Part shown: in pieces, positions 1 through 8,885 of the stretch | Layout of the letters: each line of letters begins with the position of its first letter | Position numbering within the stretch: the stretch's first letter is position 1 | NCBI GenBank assembly: GCA_902478425.1 | Contig: CABSKV010000002.1 | Location: 1 to 48,155, forward strand | Source of the DNA: an uncultured Coriobacteriia bacterium | Lineage (GTDB): Bacteria > Actinomycetota > Coriobacteriia > Coriobacteriales > QAMH01 | Reading direction: 5' to 3' | DNA: 48,155 bases | Notes under the pieces: model-generated | Seen by the model: the letters and a program-made list of their open reading frames with translations, nothing else | Databases searched by the model: none | Told to the model about the DNA's origin: nothing | Made by a program: the position numbers and the translations under genes

Positions 1-1198
1 GGCAATAGCTTGCCAGCGCGCCGAAGTTCACGACCTTGGCAAGCCCCTCCATGCCGATGACGAGCAAGAACGGCAGCAGCACGAGCGAAAGCGCCGCCAC
101 GAAGCAGGTCGCGACGATGGGCACGCCGCGCTTCTCGTCCATCTTGGCAAGCGGCGAGGGCAGCGACCCGCTCTTGCCCATGACGTAGAGGATGCGCGAC
201 ACCGACACCATGGCCACGAGGCCGGTGAACACGCCCTGGGCCAGCGCGACCGAGATGGCGCAAAGCTCGCCGAACCACTTGCCGCCCACGAGCTCGGCGA
301 TCTGGTAGAAACCGTTGGTCTCGTTGGCGCGGCAAATAGCGCCCGTCGGGTCCACGCAAGTCGCGATGAAGCACGTCGACATGAAGATGAGCGCGAGGAT
401 GATGACCATGATCATCATCGCGCGCGACGGCCCGTGCCGCTCGTCCTTAGCCTCTTCGGTGAGCGTCGCCACGCACCCGAAGCCAACGAACGAGAACACG
501 GCAAGCGATGCGGCACTCATCATGCCACCCGCGTTGAAGTTCGACGCGTCGAAGATTGCGTCAAACGTGAAGTACGAGGTCTCGGGATGGTTCACGATGT
601 AGACGATGCCCAGCACGACGAATGCGCCCAGCACGATGAGCTCGAGCACGAGCGCGATGCGATTGACGAACATCGTGGTGCTCATGCCACGCGAGGCGAT
701 GAAGAAGACGAACGCCAGGATGATGAGGCACCAGCCCCACACGGGCACCGCTGGGAAGTACGTGCTCAGCGCCTCGCCGGCCATGGTGAACACCATGTCG
801 GGCGAGAGCAGGTACTGCAGGAGCATGAGCCATCCGGCGATGAAGCCCAGCGCCTTGCCGAGGCTGCGCGAAGTGTAGGTGTAGATCGAGCCCGACGAAG
901 GGAAGGTGCGGATCATCACGCCGAACGACAGCACGGTGAAGAACATCGAGACGAAGGCGACGAAATACGCGAGCGCCGGCATGCCTCCCGACGCGTTCGA
1001 CACGCCGCCAAAGAGGCTGAACGTGGCGATGGGGACCATGAAGATGAGGCCGTAGACCACCATGTCGAAGACACCGAGCGTCTTCTTGAATCCGCCATCC
1101 CCCTGTGTCGAAGATGTGTCCGCAGCCTTTGCCGCAGTTTGCGAGCCGCTCTGCACCGAAGCGTCTGTCTTCGGAGCTGCATCCTTGGTATCAGCCAT
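1..1198 (-). CDS. APC-superfamily amino acid permease (C-terminus beyond window)
   Basis: This is the N-terminal ~399 residues of a cytoplasmic-membrane amino acid or amine transporter; the gene runs off the left edge. The ATG at 1196-1198 is preceded by a GGAGGGG ribosome site. A polar Ala/Thr/Ser-rich stretch of about 38 residues precedes the first hydrophobic helix (FDMVVYGLIFMVPIATF). The pattern that follows, with a Gly-rich helix 1 and FPSSGSIYTYTSRSLGKALG after helix 2, is typical of the APC superfamily. Strongly hydrophobic segments continue to the window edge. The substrate cannot be read from the sequence. It lies 13 bp downstream of the MFS gene on the same strand, so the two may be cotranscribed. 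Confidence 0.85.
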   Translation of the reverse strand, partial: MADTKDAAPKTDASVQSGSQTAAKAADTSSTQGDGGFKKTLGVFDMVVYGLIFMVPIATFSLFGGVSNASGGMPALAYFVAFVSMFFTVLSFGVMIRTFPSSGSIYTYTSRSLGKALGFIAGWLMLLQYLLSPDMVFTMAGEALSTYFPAVPVWGWCLIILAFVFFIASRGMSTTMFVNRIALVLELIVLGAFVVLGIVYIVNHPETSYFTFDAIFDASNFNAGGMMSAASLAVFSFVGFGCVATLTEEAKDERHGPSRAMMIMVIILALIFMSTCFIATCVDPTGAICRANETNGFYQIAELVGGKWFGELCAISVALAQGVFTGLVAMVSVSRILYVMGKSGSLPSPLAKMDEKRGVPIVATCFVAALSLVLLPFLLVIGMEGLAKVVNFGALASYC

Positions 1199-1211
1199 GA
1201 TAATCCCCTCC

Positions 1212-2675
1212 TTATCCTCTCCCGTTTTTCCCGTCCGTCGCGCTGTTCGCAGCAGCCGCGCTCGCCTGATGGCGACGCACGAGGCGCGTATAGACGACTG
1301 CGAGAATAATCGCCACTACCAGTATACCGATGGCAATGAGCAGGGTATGGGAAAAGCCGGACGCGTAGGCATCGGCCTTGCTCATTCCCCCGGCCATCAA
1401 ATGGGTGACGTCACCGGACATGACACCCACGAACAAAGCCGACGAAAGGGAGGATCCTATCTGCACGACCGTCGAGTGGATGGACGAGCCGTGCGAGGAG
1501 ATGTCACGGGGAAGCGAAGCGAGGTCGACGGTCTTCACCGCCGGGAAGAAGGCACCGAGGCCCGCATAGGAGACGGCGGCGCTGGCAAGCACGGCGATGA
1601 CGATCAGCTGCGCGGAGGAAAAGTACATGCCGATATAGCCGATGAGCACGACCGCGAACCCCGCCGGCACGAGCGGCCAGACGCCATGCTTCGAGAGCAG
1701 ATGACCACTGGGGAAGCACCAGCCCGCATAGCACAGGATGGGCACGATGCACATGCAACCGGCTATGAACGGCGAGTACGAGGCCGCACCCTCGAGGTAT
1801 AGGGGGACGAGCAGGCTCATGTACACCGATGCCATGTACACGAGCGTGACGAGCGTCTCGCCGACCGTGTAGACGGGATACCTGAGGGACGCCAGGTTGA
1901 GCAGAGGCTCCTCGATGTGCAGCTGGCGATATACGAAGATGGCGAGTATCGCGATGCCGACGAGCATGACGACAAGCGGCGGGAAGAGCTCGTGCGAAAT
2001 CTCGTTGAGACCGTAGAGGAAACAGGCCAGGCCGACGAGGCTCAGCGCAACGCTCGGGATGTCGATATGGGCCTTCCTACGTGCGTAGAGGTTGTGGATG
2101 GCCGGCCTGCCCACGACGATGAGAACGAGGGCGATTGCCGCGGGGACGAGGAAGAGCGGACGAAGACCCACGTAGGTGATGATGAGGCCCGAGACCGGCG
2201 GGGCAAACGCCAGAGCAACGCCAATGACGCCACTGTTCACGGCGAGAAGCGTCGCCGCCTTGCCCTTGGGAGAGATCGTCAGCAGCGCCTCGTTGATGAG
2301 CGGGAAGCACAGCCCCGTGCAAACGGCCTGCAAAGCGCGGGCGGCGATCATGGCCGGATAGTCCCAGGCGAAAAATCCGAGCAGCGAGCCCACGAGTGAA
2401 AAGGCAAAGCCGATGGTCATGAGCTTGTGCAGCCCGATGCGCTCGAGCAGCTTCGCGGCCATGATGATGGTCGTGGCGGTGACGATCGTGAAGGCAAGCA
2501 CCATCCAGTTGGCCTGCGAAAGCGTGATGTGGAAGTCAGTTGCGACGTAGTCGAGCGCGACGTTCATGAGGGACTGCGTAAACGACGCGAGGAGATTGCT
2601 CACGAGCAGGACGACGATCATCGCCGTCCGCGCTGCGCCCACTGGCGGGCTTGGTGTCCCCGCATCCTCTGCCAT
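1212..2675 (-). CDS. MFS transporter, DHA2 (EmrB/QacA-like) drug exporter family
   Basis: A 487-residue integral membrane protein with about 14 predicted hydrophobic segments, the usual size and layout of drug:H+ antiporter-2 (DHA2) members. The N-terminal segment (MNVALDYVATDFHITLSQANW) resembles the DHA2 helix-1 region, and a loop of the LLERIGLHKLM type follows helix 2. It probably exports a toxic or signalling compound by proton antiport; the substrate is unknown. The C-terminus is short and basic (RLVRRHQAS). The start is the ATG at 2673-2675, with only a weak ribosome site. A 7-bp dyad about 65 bp upstream could be a regulator site. The APC permease gene follows 13 bp downstream. Confidence 0.85.
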   Translation of the reverse strand: MAEDAGTPSPPVGAARTAMIVVLLVSNLLASFTQSLMNVALDYVATDFHITLSQANWMVLAFTIVTATTIIMAAKLLERIGLHKLMTIGFAFSLVGSLLGFFAWDYPAMIAARALQAVCTGLCFPLINEALLTISPKGKAATLLAVNSGVIGVALAFAPPVSGLIITYVGLRPLFLVPAAIALVLIVVGRPAIHNLYARRKAHIDIPSVALSLVGLACFLYGLNEISHELFPPLVVMLVGIAILAIFVYRQLHIEEPLLNLASLRYPVYTVGETLVTLVYMASVYMSLLVPLYLEGAASYSPFIAGCMCIVPILCYAGWCFPSGHLLSKHGVWPLVPAGFAVVLIGYIGMYFSSAQLIVIAVLASAAVSYAGLGAFFPAVKTVDLASLPRDISSHGSSIHSTVVQIGSSLSSALFVGVMSGDVTHLMAGGMSKADAYASGFSHTLLIAIGILVVAIILAVVYTRLVRRHQASAAAANSATDGKNGRG

Positions 2676-2740
2676 CGCTCATTCGCCTAACACGTAAATA
2701 ATTTTCGTCAAGAATATTGTACTGCTAAATAGGTGAATGG

Positions 2741-2760
2741 CGCATAACTATCTTTATGCG
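2741..2760. promoter_or_regulatory. Dyad symmetry upstream of the MFS gene
   Basis: CGCATAA (2741-2747) and TTATGCG (2754-2760) form a perfect 7-bp inverted repeat with a 6-nt centre, flanked on both sides by GAATGG. It sits about 65 bp upstream of the exporter start, where a TetR- or MarR-type repressor would typically bind. No regulator gene is adjacent in the window, so the role is inferred. Confidence 0.35.
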
Positions 2761-2857
2761 GAATGGCTAAGACAAGGATGTCTTGGAGATCGTCACGTCT
2801 GATGCGGCTGTCGGTATTCTAAGCGGGTTTTTTCGCACACGAAACGCACATGCAAGC

Positions 2858-2886
2858 AAAAAGGCCAACGAGAAAACCCGCTGACC
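2858..2886 (-). terminator. Rho-independent terminator after tRNA-Pro
   Basis: On the minus strand GGTCAGCGGG (plus 2877-2886) pairs over 10 bp, including G-U pairs, with CTCGTTGGCC (plus 2863-2872) around a TTTT loop. TTTTTGC follows. It lies 11 nt after the CCA end of the tRNA. Confidence 0.75.
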
Positions 2887-2897
2887 TTTACCTTTAC

Positions 2898-2974
<77 letters not shown>

Positions 2975-3039
2975 ATATGCTGCGTGCCTCACACGCGAGT
3001 TGCAATATTACCACAACGAAAACGGCATGCCCCGCGAAT

Positions 3040-4305
3040 TTACGAATCGCTTATCGCGAGTCCGTGCGCGCGTCCCGTCTCCAGCTCCGTGACGATCGCA
3101 TCGGCACGCACGATGAAGCGCGATGCGGCCTGCACCGCCTGCGGCCCGCAAATCTCGACAAGCAGCTGCGCGTTGTTCCAGCAATCGCACAGCTCGCCGA
3201 GCTTGTCTTGCACGGCCTTGGCACGCACGTTGGTGCTGCCGGCATTATCGGGCAGGCAATCCGCGAACTCGCGCGTCACGTAACGCAGTGCCTTTGCCTG
3301 CTTGCGCACGTCATGCACGGCATCCTGATTGTCATAGTCGACACGTGCCATCTCCACCTCGTATGCCGTGCGCATCTCGTTCACGCGCTCGACGAGCTCT
3401 TCCGGCTCCAGTCCACGCTGCCAGACAGAGCGGCGCCACGGCAGCTCCCCGACGCGCTTGACGATGCGCCTGATCGCACGCTGCGTTGCCTCGGAGCCAA
3501 AGCGCTCGACGAACGCCTCGCGCTCCTCCGAGCATTCCGCACGGACCATGCCGGCCTCACTCGTCTGTGCATCGAGCGCCGCGCTCAGCATGTCGAGCTC
3601 GCGCAATCGCGACGTGGGGTCTTGCAGCTTCTTGAGCTCACGCATCTCCTGCTTGATGGTTCCGCGCTTGCAGTACGGTTTCAAGAACTCCAGAAGCGAG
3701 CGCGTCACGCGCAGCGAGATGCGATACTGATGCAGCGATTCGGGATCATCCGGGTTCTCGAGCAGTTGCGCCGCGCAGCGCTCTATGCGCGCCGCGGCCT
3801 CGGCAAGGCCGTCTTCCACGCTGGCGAGCACGTCCCAGTTGGAGTGCCGCGGCCCCTGCACGAACCATTCGGGATACGCATCCAGGCCCTTGAAGGCCAG
3901 CGCCGCCATCGCGCCCGGTCGCATGTCTTGTGCGACGCCGCTCAAGCTGGCGTAGAACTCCTCCATGAAGGGGTTGTGCCCCACGGCGATAACCGTACCC
4001 TGCTCGTTGTAGAGCTCGGCGACGAACTCGTCGTTGCTATCCGCGTACAGCGATTCCTTGACCTCGATACCCCCGATGCCGAGCGCACGAGCGATGACCT
4101 CAGCCGTCTGCAGCGCACGCAGCGCCGGGCTGCTCCAGATCTGCACCTCGCCCAGCTCCTCGTCGGACAGGAGCTGCAAGCTGATGGGATAGCGCGCCTC
4201 GAGCGCGTACCGGCCTGCCCGCGTGAGCTGGCGTTCGCGGTCGGTCAGCTCGCCGCTATGCTCCTGCGCCTTGCCGTGTCGGACGAGAACCAGTCTGGAA
4301 ACCAT
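3040..4305 (-). CDS. SixA-like histidine phosphatase fused to a CHAD domain
   Basis: A 421-residue fusion. Residues 1-~155 are a histidine phosphatase domain: LVRHGKA (catalytic H10) and VIAVGHNPF (H110) match the short SixA branch, which in E. coli removes phosphate from phosphohistidine domains. Residues ~165-421 are a CHAD domain (conserved histidine alpha-helical domain), with the two hallmark basic helices ESLHQYRISLRVTRSLLEF and DAVHDVRKQAKALRYVTREF. CHAD domains bind inorganic polyphosphate. The fusion suggests a phosphatase recruited to or controlled by polyphosphate, or acting on a phosphorylated partner; this is inferred. The start at 4303-4305 has an AAGGAGG ribosome site. The gene lies 27 bp downstream of a small membrane-protein gene. 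Confidence 0.85.
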   Translation of the reverse strand: MVSRLVLVRHGKAQEHSGELTDRERQLTRAGRYALEARYPISLQLLSDEELGEVQIWSSPALRALQTAEVIARALGIGGIEVKESLYADSNDEFVAELYNEQGTVIAVGHNPFMEEFYASLSGVAQDMRPGAMAALAFKGLDAYPEWFVQGPRHSNWDVLASVEDGLAEAAARIERCAAQLLENPDDPESLHQYRISLRVTRSLLEFLKPYCKRGTIKQEMRELKKLQDPTSRLRELDMLSAALDAQTSEAGMVRAECSEEREAFVERFGSEATQRAIRRIVKRVGELPWRRSVWQRGLEPEELVERVNEMRTAYEVEMARVDYDNQDAVHDVRKQAKALRYVTREFADCLPDNAGSTNVRAKAVQDKLGELCDCWNNAQLLVEICGPQAVQAASRFIVRADAIVTELETGRAHGLAISDS

Positions 4306-4332
4306 GAAACCCCTCCTTGCAGCGACCGGCAG

Positions 4333-4734
4333 CTACAGCGCTTCCGGGTCTTCGCGTTTCAAGATGAAGTGGTAGATGATGAGCACGACGCCTTCGACCG
4401 CCGCGGCGATGAGCGCGATGATGATGACGATGTGCGCATAGAGGTGCATGCGCGCAAGCACAGCACCCACGATGACGAGAATGCCGCCGATGACGACGGC
4501 GAGCGGAATATAGCTCTTGCCCTTGCCGGGGTCACAGGAAACGGCATAGCCCGCCAGGGCGAAGACCACGGCCGACAACCCGGAGAACCAGGTGATCGAC
4601 GCGATGATCGTGCCGATTTCCTGCACCTGCATGAGGAGGCTGAACCCGCACGCCGAGCCACCGATGCCCGCGACGATCACCGAGATGATGCGCGTCAGGA
4701 TCTGCCTCTTCGAAAGTCGATACTCGTTACTCAT
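4333..4734 (-). CDS. Small four-helix membrane protein, unknown function
   Basis: A 133-residue protein with a basic N-terminus (MSNEYRLSKRQILTR) and four hydrophobic segments at roughly residues 15-38, 42-62, 75-93 and 97-124. It ends in a short charged tail. I recognise no catalytic or binding motif. It lies between the GNAT-MBL gene (18 bp upstream) and the SixA-CHAD gene on the same strand and may share their transcript. No strong ribosome site is visible before the start. Confidence 0.65.
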   Translation of the reverse strand: MSNEYRLSKRQILTRIISVIVAGIGGSACGFSLLMQVQEIGTIIASITWFSGLSAVVFALAGYAVSCDPGKGKSYIPLAVVIGGILVIVGAVLARMHLYAHIVIIIALIAAAVEGVVLIIYHFILKREDPEAL

Positions 4735-4752
4735 GCGGCATATGGTAGCAGC

Positions 4753-5982
4753 TTATAGCGTGAACTGCATGCCGTCTTCGGCCACGATGACGCGGCCATC
4801 GAATTGCTCCGCGTAGCGGTATATCTCGTCGATCTCGTTGACGCCCGGCTCGCACATGTGCGGCGCGAGGTGCGTGAGGTACACGCGTCCGGCATCGAGA
4901 ATGTCGATGCCCTCGTGCACGGTCTGGCGTACGTCGTGATGCGAGCGCGCCGTGCCGTGGTTCTCCCAGAAGGTCGAGTCCATGACGAGGTTGTCAACGC
5001 CCTTGAGGATCTCGATGACCTCGGGCTTGAGATCGCTCGTGTCGGGCGCGTAGAAGGTGCGCCTCCCCTGCGGAGTGGTGATGAGGTAGCCGAAGGTCCC
5101 CGGCGCATGCTTGAGCGGCAGCGCCTGTATCGTCAGCCCGTCGACCTCGCGCGTGTCGTACTCGTCCATCACGTCGAGCACGAAGCAATCGTCCATGTAG
5201 GAGTACTCCTTGAGCGTCTCGGCAATCGCGTATTCGCTCGCGTGAAAGGGCATCGTACCCATGAGGTATAAGCGGATGAAGTACTCGAACTCGCCCAGGC
5301 CGCCCATGTGGTCGTAGTGCGCGTGGGTGAGGAAAAAGTCGTTGATCACGCTGATGCCCTCGCGGTTGAGCTGATGGCGCACGTCGGGCGGGGCGTCGAT
5401 GACGGTGGTGCCGTGCCCGCGCAAGGCCACGCCCGTGCAGCCACGGCGCTTGGACGGGTCCTTGCGTGCGGCCTCGCAAGCCGGGCAGTGGCAGAAGAAC
5501 GCCGGCACTCCGCACCCCGAGCTCGTCCCCAAGAAGGTGAAGGTGCGCTCGATGGGAAGCGAGCGGAAGGGCAGCGGCCCACATGCGGCCTTGTCGGGGC
5601 ACGCGTCGCATTCGGCGCGGTACTCCGGCGCGATCGCATCCCAGCCGCAGCGCTCGAAGCCACAAGACAGGTAGAAGGGCTCGATCTCGCCACGCGCCAC
5701 GAGGCGCAGGTCAGGATGCAAGCGCAGCGCGTCGTTGAGCAGCGCACGACCCACGCCCTTGCCCTGCACGACGTCGAAGACGACGATGGGGCGCACGTTC
5801 CATGAGCCGTCACTACCCTGCTCCAGGCGGCAGGCGCCGTACATCGTGTTGTCCGGCGTCACGGCAACGCGCACGTTCTCGGAGCTCTGCAAGTCGCTGA
5901 AGCCCTCGACCGAAAACAGGTAGCGAATGAGGTCCATGTCCGCCTCGACGCAATCGCGGATGTGATATTCGGGTGCGATCAT
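4753..5982 (-). CDS. GNAT acetyltransferase / PhnP-like metallo-beta-lactamase fusion
   Basis: A 409-residue two-domain cytoplasmic protein. Residues ~5-120 are a GNAT N-acetyltransferase domain with the acetyl-CoA loop QGKGVGRA at 73-80. A small Cys cluster (C125, C128, C134) links it to a metallo-beta-lactamase hydrolase of the PhnP type at ~146-409. That domain has the PhnP-like structural zinc motif C164-x-C166-x2-C169 and the catalytic motif H220-x-H222-x-D224-H225. PhnP is a phosphoribosyl cyclic phosphodiesterase, but no other phosphonate gene is present, so the substrate here is probably different. The start at 5980-5982 overlaps the upstream flavin-reductase stop (ATGA), which implies translational coupling. 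A longer upstream in-frame reading runs inside that gene and was rejected. Confidence 0.85.
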   Translation of the reverse strand: MIAPEYHIRDCVEADMDLIRYLFSVEGFSDLQSSENVRVAVTPDNTMYGACRLEQGSDGSWNVRPIVVFDVVQGKGVGRALLNDALRLHPDLRLVARGEIEPFYLSCGFERCGWDAIAPEYRAECDACPDKAACGPLPFRSLPIERTFTFLGTSSGCGVPAFFCHCPACEAARKDPSKRRGCTGVALRGHGTTVIDAPPDVRHQLNREGISVINDFFLTHAHYDHMGGLGEFEYFIRLYLMGTMPFHASEYAIAETLKEYSYMDDCFVLDVMDEYDTREVDGLTIQALPLKHAPGTFGYLITTPQGRRTFYAPDTSDLKPEVIEILKGVDNLVMDSTFWENHGTARSHHDVRQTVHEGIDILDAGRVYLTHLAPHMCEPGVNEIDEIYRYAEQFDGRVIVAEDGMQFTL

Positions 5983-6530
5983 GCGCTGAATCCTTCCTCG
6001 AAGTGCCCGAACTGCGCCCGCTGCCCCATGAGCAGCGCAGGAGTCGGCACGAGTTTGCCGTTGCCATCGATCTCGCCACGCGTCTCGGCGACGAGCGTGC
6101 GGCCGATGAAGAGCTCGTGGTCGCCATGCACCTGCGATTCCACCAGCTCGCACTCGATCCACGAAATAGCCTGCTCGATGCGCGCGGCATCCACCTGCGC
6201 GGCTTCGGCGGCCACGAGGCCGGCCTGTCCGATGCGGTCGTCGATGCCGGCTTTCTTGCCGCAGGTCATGGCAATCGCCACGGCCTTGTCATCGGCGCCC
6301 AGCACGTTGACGACGAAGCAGCCCGTCTCGCGCATGGCGCATGCGGTCTGTCCGCCGGGGCGAATCGCGACGGCGATGAGGCTCGGCTCATGCGAGATGG
6401 GCATGGCCCACGCGATGGTCGCGACCTTGTCCGCACCCGCCGCATCGCGTGCCGTGACAAGCGTCACGGTCGTGGGAATGAGCAGCGTGGCGATCTCGTT
6501 GCCGCTAAGCTCGCTGAGCGATCCTGTCAT
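5979..6530 (-). CDS. Flavin reductase-like FMN-binding split-barrel protein
   Basis: A 183-residue protein of the flavin-reductase-like family. It has the N-terminal LIPTTVTLVTARDAAGADKVATIAW strand region, the SHEPSLIAVAIRPG segment and the later CxFVVNVL and WIECELVE strands of the FMN split barrel. Such proteins bind FMN and either supply reduced flavin or act in flavin-linked redox steps. It is the fifth of six genes in the 12034-4753 operon, 22 bp after the ferredoxin-DUF169 gene and overlapping the GNAT-MBL start by 4 nt. GAGGAG precedes the ATG at 6528-6530. It may pass electrons to another enzyme of the operon; this is inferred. Confidence 0.85.
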   Translation of the reverse strand: MTGSLSELSGNEIATLLIPTTVTLVTARDAAGADKVATIAWAMPISHEPSLIAVAIRPGGQTACAMRETGCFVVNVLGADDKAVAIAMTCGKKAGIDDRIGQAGLVAAEAAQVDAARIEQAISWIECELVESQVHGDHELFIGRTLVAETRGEIDGNGKLVPTPALLMGQRAQFGHFEEGFSA

Positions 6531-6552
6531 CGTGACTCCTCGCTCGTCGTGC

Positions 6553-7533
6553 CTACATGATGGGCGGGACGTAGATCTTCATGCGCGACTGCGGAATGGC
6601 GCGCTTGGCGAGCTCCTGGCAACCCTCGACGATGGTATCGAGACGGTCGGTCGGCACGCCCATGTACATCATGTCCTCGCCGATGTCGCTTGACGCGCGT
6701 CCGCCGTAGCAGCCAAACGAGATGTTCGGCTCGCCGTTCATGAGCGGCAGCAGCGTCGCCTCCACGCATTGCGCGTTGAAGCCCGACGCATGGAAGTCGT
6801 GACGATGCCCGTCGAAGTACGACATGCTCATCGACAGCCACATCATCTGCTCGGGCGTACCCGTGAACACGATGACCTCGGGATGGCGCGTGCACTTGCC
6901 GAGCGGTTGCACGAGTGTCGCGCGCTTGGATTTGGGTGGCAGCGTCGGGCGCTCGGCCACCATCTTGGCGGCAGCCTCGGCGTCCACGACCTTGTGGAAC
7001 AGCACGTAGATCTCGCCGGTGGCGAGCTTGTCGGGCACGCCGGTCATGCCGAAAATCGAGGTGCCGTCAGGGCACGCGTGGCAGTGCGGCGGCATGAGTA
7101 TGGATGCCCCGCGTCGCGCCGCGTTCATGCTCTGGCAATAACGTAGCTTCTCGGTGGGCATGGGCACGTCGGGCAGCGGCTCGTCGATGTCGATGAGGCC
7201 GACGGCAACTGGATGCCAGCGCAGATCGAGCGCCTTCATGATGGCCTTCTCGGCCTCGGCGTAATGGCGCTGCTCCTCGGCACTGATGGGCTCGGCGCGC
7301 TCCTCGTCGGCATACGGGTCGTATGCGGCGGCATCGGTCAACGACTTGATCACGATAGCGCGCTGTGGGCACTGGCCCGAGCACGTCGTGCAACCGACGC
7401 AAGCCTCCATGTCGACTGCCTTCGGCATGCCGTTCTCGTCCACCTCGAGGCAGTACTGCGGGCAAAACGCCACGCACAGCCCGCAGGCAACGCAGCGATC
7501 CGCATCGTGTATGAACTCGTAGTCAGCGCTCAT
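6553..7533 (-). CDS. 2x[4Fe-4S] ferredoxin domain fused to DUF169
   Basis: A 326-residue protein. Residues 8-62 form a bacterial two-cluster ferredoxin domain with CxxCxxCxxxC sets at C14/C17/C20/C24 and C45/C48/C51/C55. Residues ~88-320 are a DUF169 domain, recognised from the LRWHPVAVGLID opening, the PPHCHACPDG motif and the ISFGCYGGRASSDIGEDMMYMG glycine-rich end. DUF169 has no settled function; it is common in anaerobic archaea and bacteria beside redox and cofactor genes. Additional Cys residues (in CHACP, CTRHPE and GCYGG) could bind metal or a substrate. AAGGAG precedes the ATG at 7531-7533. It sits 18 bp after the radical SAM gene and may be its electron donor or partner (inference). 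Confidence 0.85.
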   Translation of the reverse strand: MSADYEFIHDADRCVACGLCVAFCPQYCLEVDENGMPKAVDMEACVGCTTCSGQCPQRAIVIKSLTDAAAYDPYADEERAEPISAEEQRHYAEAEKAIMKALDLRWHPVAVGLIDIDEPLPDVPMPTEKLRYCQSMNAARRGASILMPPHCHACPDGTSIFGMTGVPDKLATGEIYVLFHKVVDAEAAAKMVAERPTLPPKSKRATLVQPLGKCTRHPEVIVFTGTPEQMMWLSMSMSYFDGHRHDFHASGFNAQCVEATLLPLMNGEPNISFGCYGGRASSDIGEDMMYMGVPTDRLDTIVEGCQELAKRAIPQSRMKIYVPPIM

Positions 7534-7551
7534 GGGCTGCTCCTTGTCGCG

Positions 7552-8859
7552 TTAGGCGGTGGGGCCCGTACCCCACATCTCGTAGATGCGCTCACCGGCG
7601 GAATTCGTCATCTGGTAGCTGCAAAACGGAATCACGCGCCCGTCCTTCATCGCCACCGTCATCGAGCACTCCGCCATGCGCTCGGTCGTGGTCGTCATCG
7701 CGTCCATGTAGTTCATGATGATGACGCTGATGCCGCGAAACAGGTTGACGCCCTTCTTGTAGAGGATGTCGGGCAGTACCGAGCCCTGCGGCGAGGTCGG
7801 GTCGTAGTACTGCATGTACTCCTCGCTCGACAGGCCGCGCGTGGCCGGGATGTAGCCGCCGTTTTCATCCGGCATGAGGAAGGTGCCGGTATCGCACAGC
7901 GGATGCGAGCATCCAAGCGGCATGATGTCGGCGACCTTGATGCGGCCACCGGTCTGCTCCTCGAGCGCGTAGATAGTGTCGCCGGCCGTGTACGGCGCGT
8001 ACTCGCTCGGCTCGAAGCGCCCCGATGTGAACGCGGGCTGCAGCGCCACGCCGATCACCACGTCGGAGTTCTCCCACGCAAAGTCGATGACCTCGCCGAC
8101 GCGATCGTCGTTCACGCCCTTGACGATGGTCATGCACAGCACGACCTGGATGCCCACCTCGCGGCAGTTCTCGATGCACGCCATCTTGTCGGCGAGCATC
8201 GCGGCCTTGCCGCAAATCGCCTCGTAGGGCTCCTCGTCGATGCCGTCGAAGGACAGGTATATGCCCGTGATGCCCGCATCGACGAGCTCTTGCAGGTACT
8301 TCTTCGAGCGGCCAATGACGATGCCATTCGTGTTGATCTCGATGCCGGTGAAGCCGTGGCGACGCGCGCACATGACGATCTCGGGCAGGTCGCTGCGCAC
8401 CGTGGGCTCGCCGCCGGTGATCTGCAAACCCGTCTCGGGGCCGACCTTCTCGGCGAGCGTGGCAATGAGCCCCTCGATCTCGCCGAAGGTGATGCCGTCG
8501 CTCGGGAAATCCGCGCTCATGAAGCACACGGGGCACTTCGCGTTGCAGCGGCGCGTGACCTCAATCTCGACGAGCGTGCCGCGTCGCAGGTGGCGACGAC
8601 ACAGGCCGCAGCTCTTGGGGCATTCGTCGTCGATGGGATAATCGCGGCACTTGGGAACCGTCGGGGCGACGCGCATCGAGCGCAGCCATTCGTAATGCGC
8701 GGCATCCGGCCACACGTAGGTAACGGTCTCGCCGTGCTCCGGGCATGTGCGCGTCATCCAGACCTTGCCCTCGTCATCTGCGTAGATGTCGGCCTTCAGC
8801 TGCGTCAGGCAATGCGGACACAGCGCATGCGCCGTATGTAGCAGTTGCTTCTCAGTCAT
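7552..8859 (-). CDS. Radical SAM enzyme, COG1964 (Tes/MJ0619-like) family
   Basis: A 435-residue radical SAM protein. The SAM-cluster motif is C105-x3-C109-x2-C112 in VEIEVTRRCNAKCPVCF. Before it lies a Cys-rich N-terminal region typical of COG1964: CPHC at 14-17, TCPEHGE around 39-43, and CGLC at 84-87. ITGGEPTVRSDLPEI is the GGE motif that contacts SAM. This family includes archaeal tetraether synthase Tes and the methanogen protein MJ0619. Bacterial members are widespread and mostly uncharacterised, so tetraether synthesis should not be assumed. I start at the ATG at 8857-8859, preceded by AAAAGGA; the longer upstream reading is shadow sequence from the neighbouring gene. The operon context suggests a step in a specialised modification pathway. 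Confidence 0.88.
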   Translation of the reverse strand: MTEKQLLHTAHALCPHCLTQLKADIYADDEGKVWMTRTCPEHGETVTYVWPDAAHYEWLRSMRVAPTVPKCRDYPIDDECPKSCGLCRRHLRRGTLVEIEVTRRCNAKCPVCFMSADFPSDGITFGEIEGLIATLAEKVGPETGLQITGGEPTVRSDLPEIVMCARRHGFTGIEINTNGIVIGRSKKYLQELVDAGITGIYLSFDGIDEEPYEAICGKAAMLADKMACIENCREVGIQVVLCMTIVKGVNDDRVGEVIDFAWENSDVVIGVALQPAFTSGRFEPSEYAPYTAGDTIYALEEQTGGRIKVADIMPLGCSHPLCDTGTFLMPDENGGYIPATRGLSSEEYMQYYDPTSPQGSVLPDILYKKGVNLFRGISVIIMNYMDAMTTTTERMAECSMTVAMKDGRVIPFCSYQMTNSAGERIYEMWGTGPTA

Positions 8860-8885
8860 ATGGGTCCTTTTCGGGTGAGACAGCT

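Noticed and set aside
434..1309. A long plus-strand frame opposite the permease
   Set aside because: Charged, low-complexity product read antisense to a clear APC permease; a high-GC shadow.
7213..8841. A 542-codon plus-strand frame
   Set aside because: Antisense shadow of the radical SAM and DUF169 genes, with Arg/His-rich composition.
7552..8859. Calling the radical SAM enzyme a tetraether lipid synthase
   Set aside because: The family match is clear, but bacterial COG1964 members are diverse and no archaeal-lipid genes are present.
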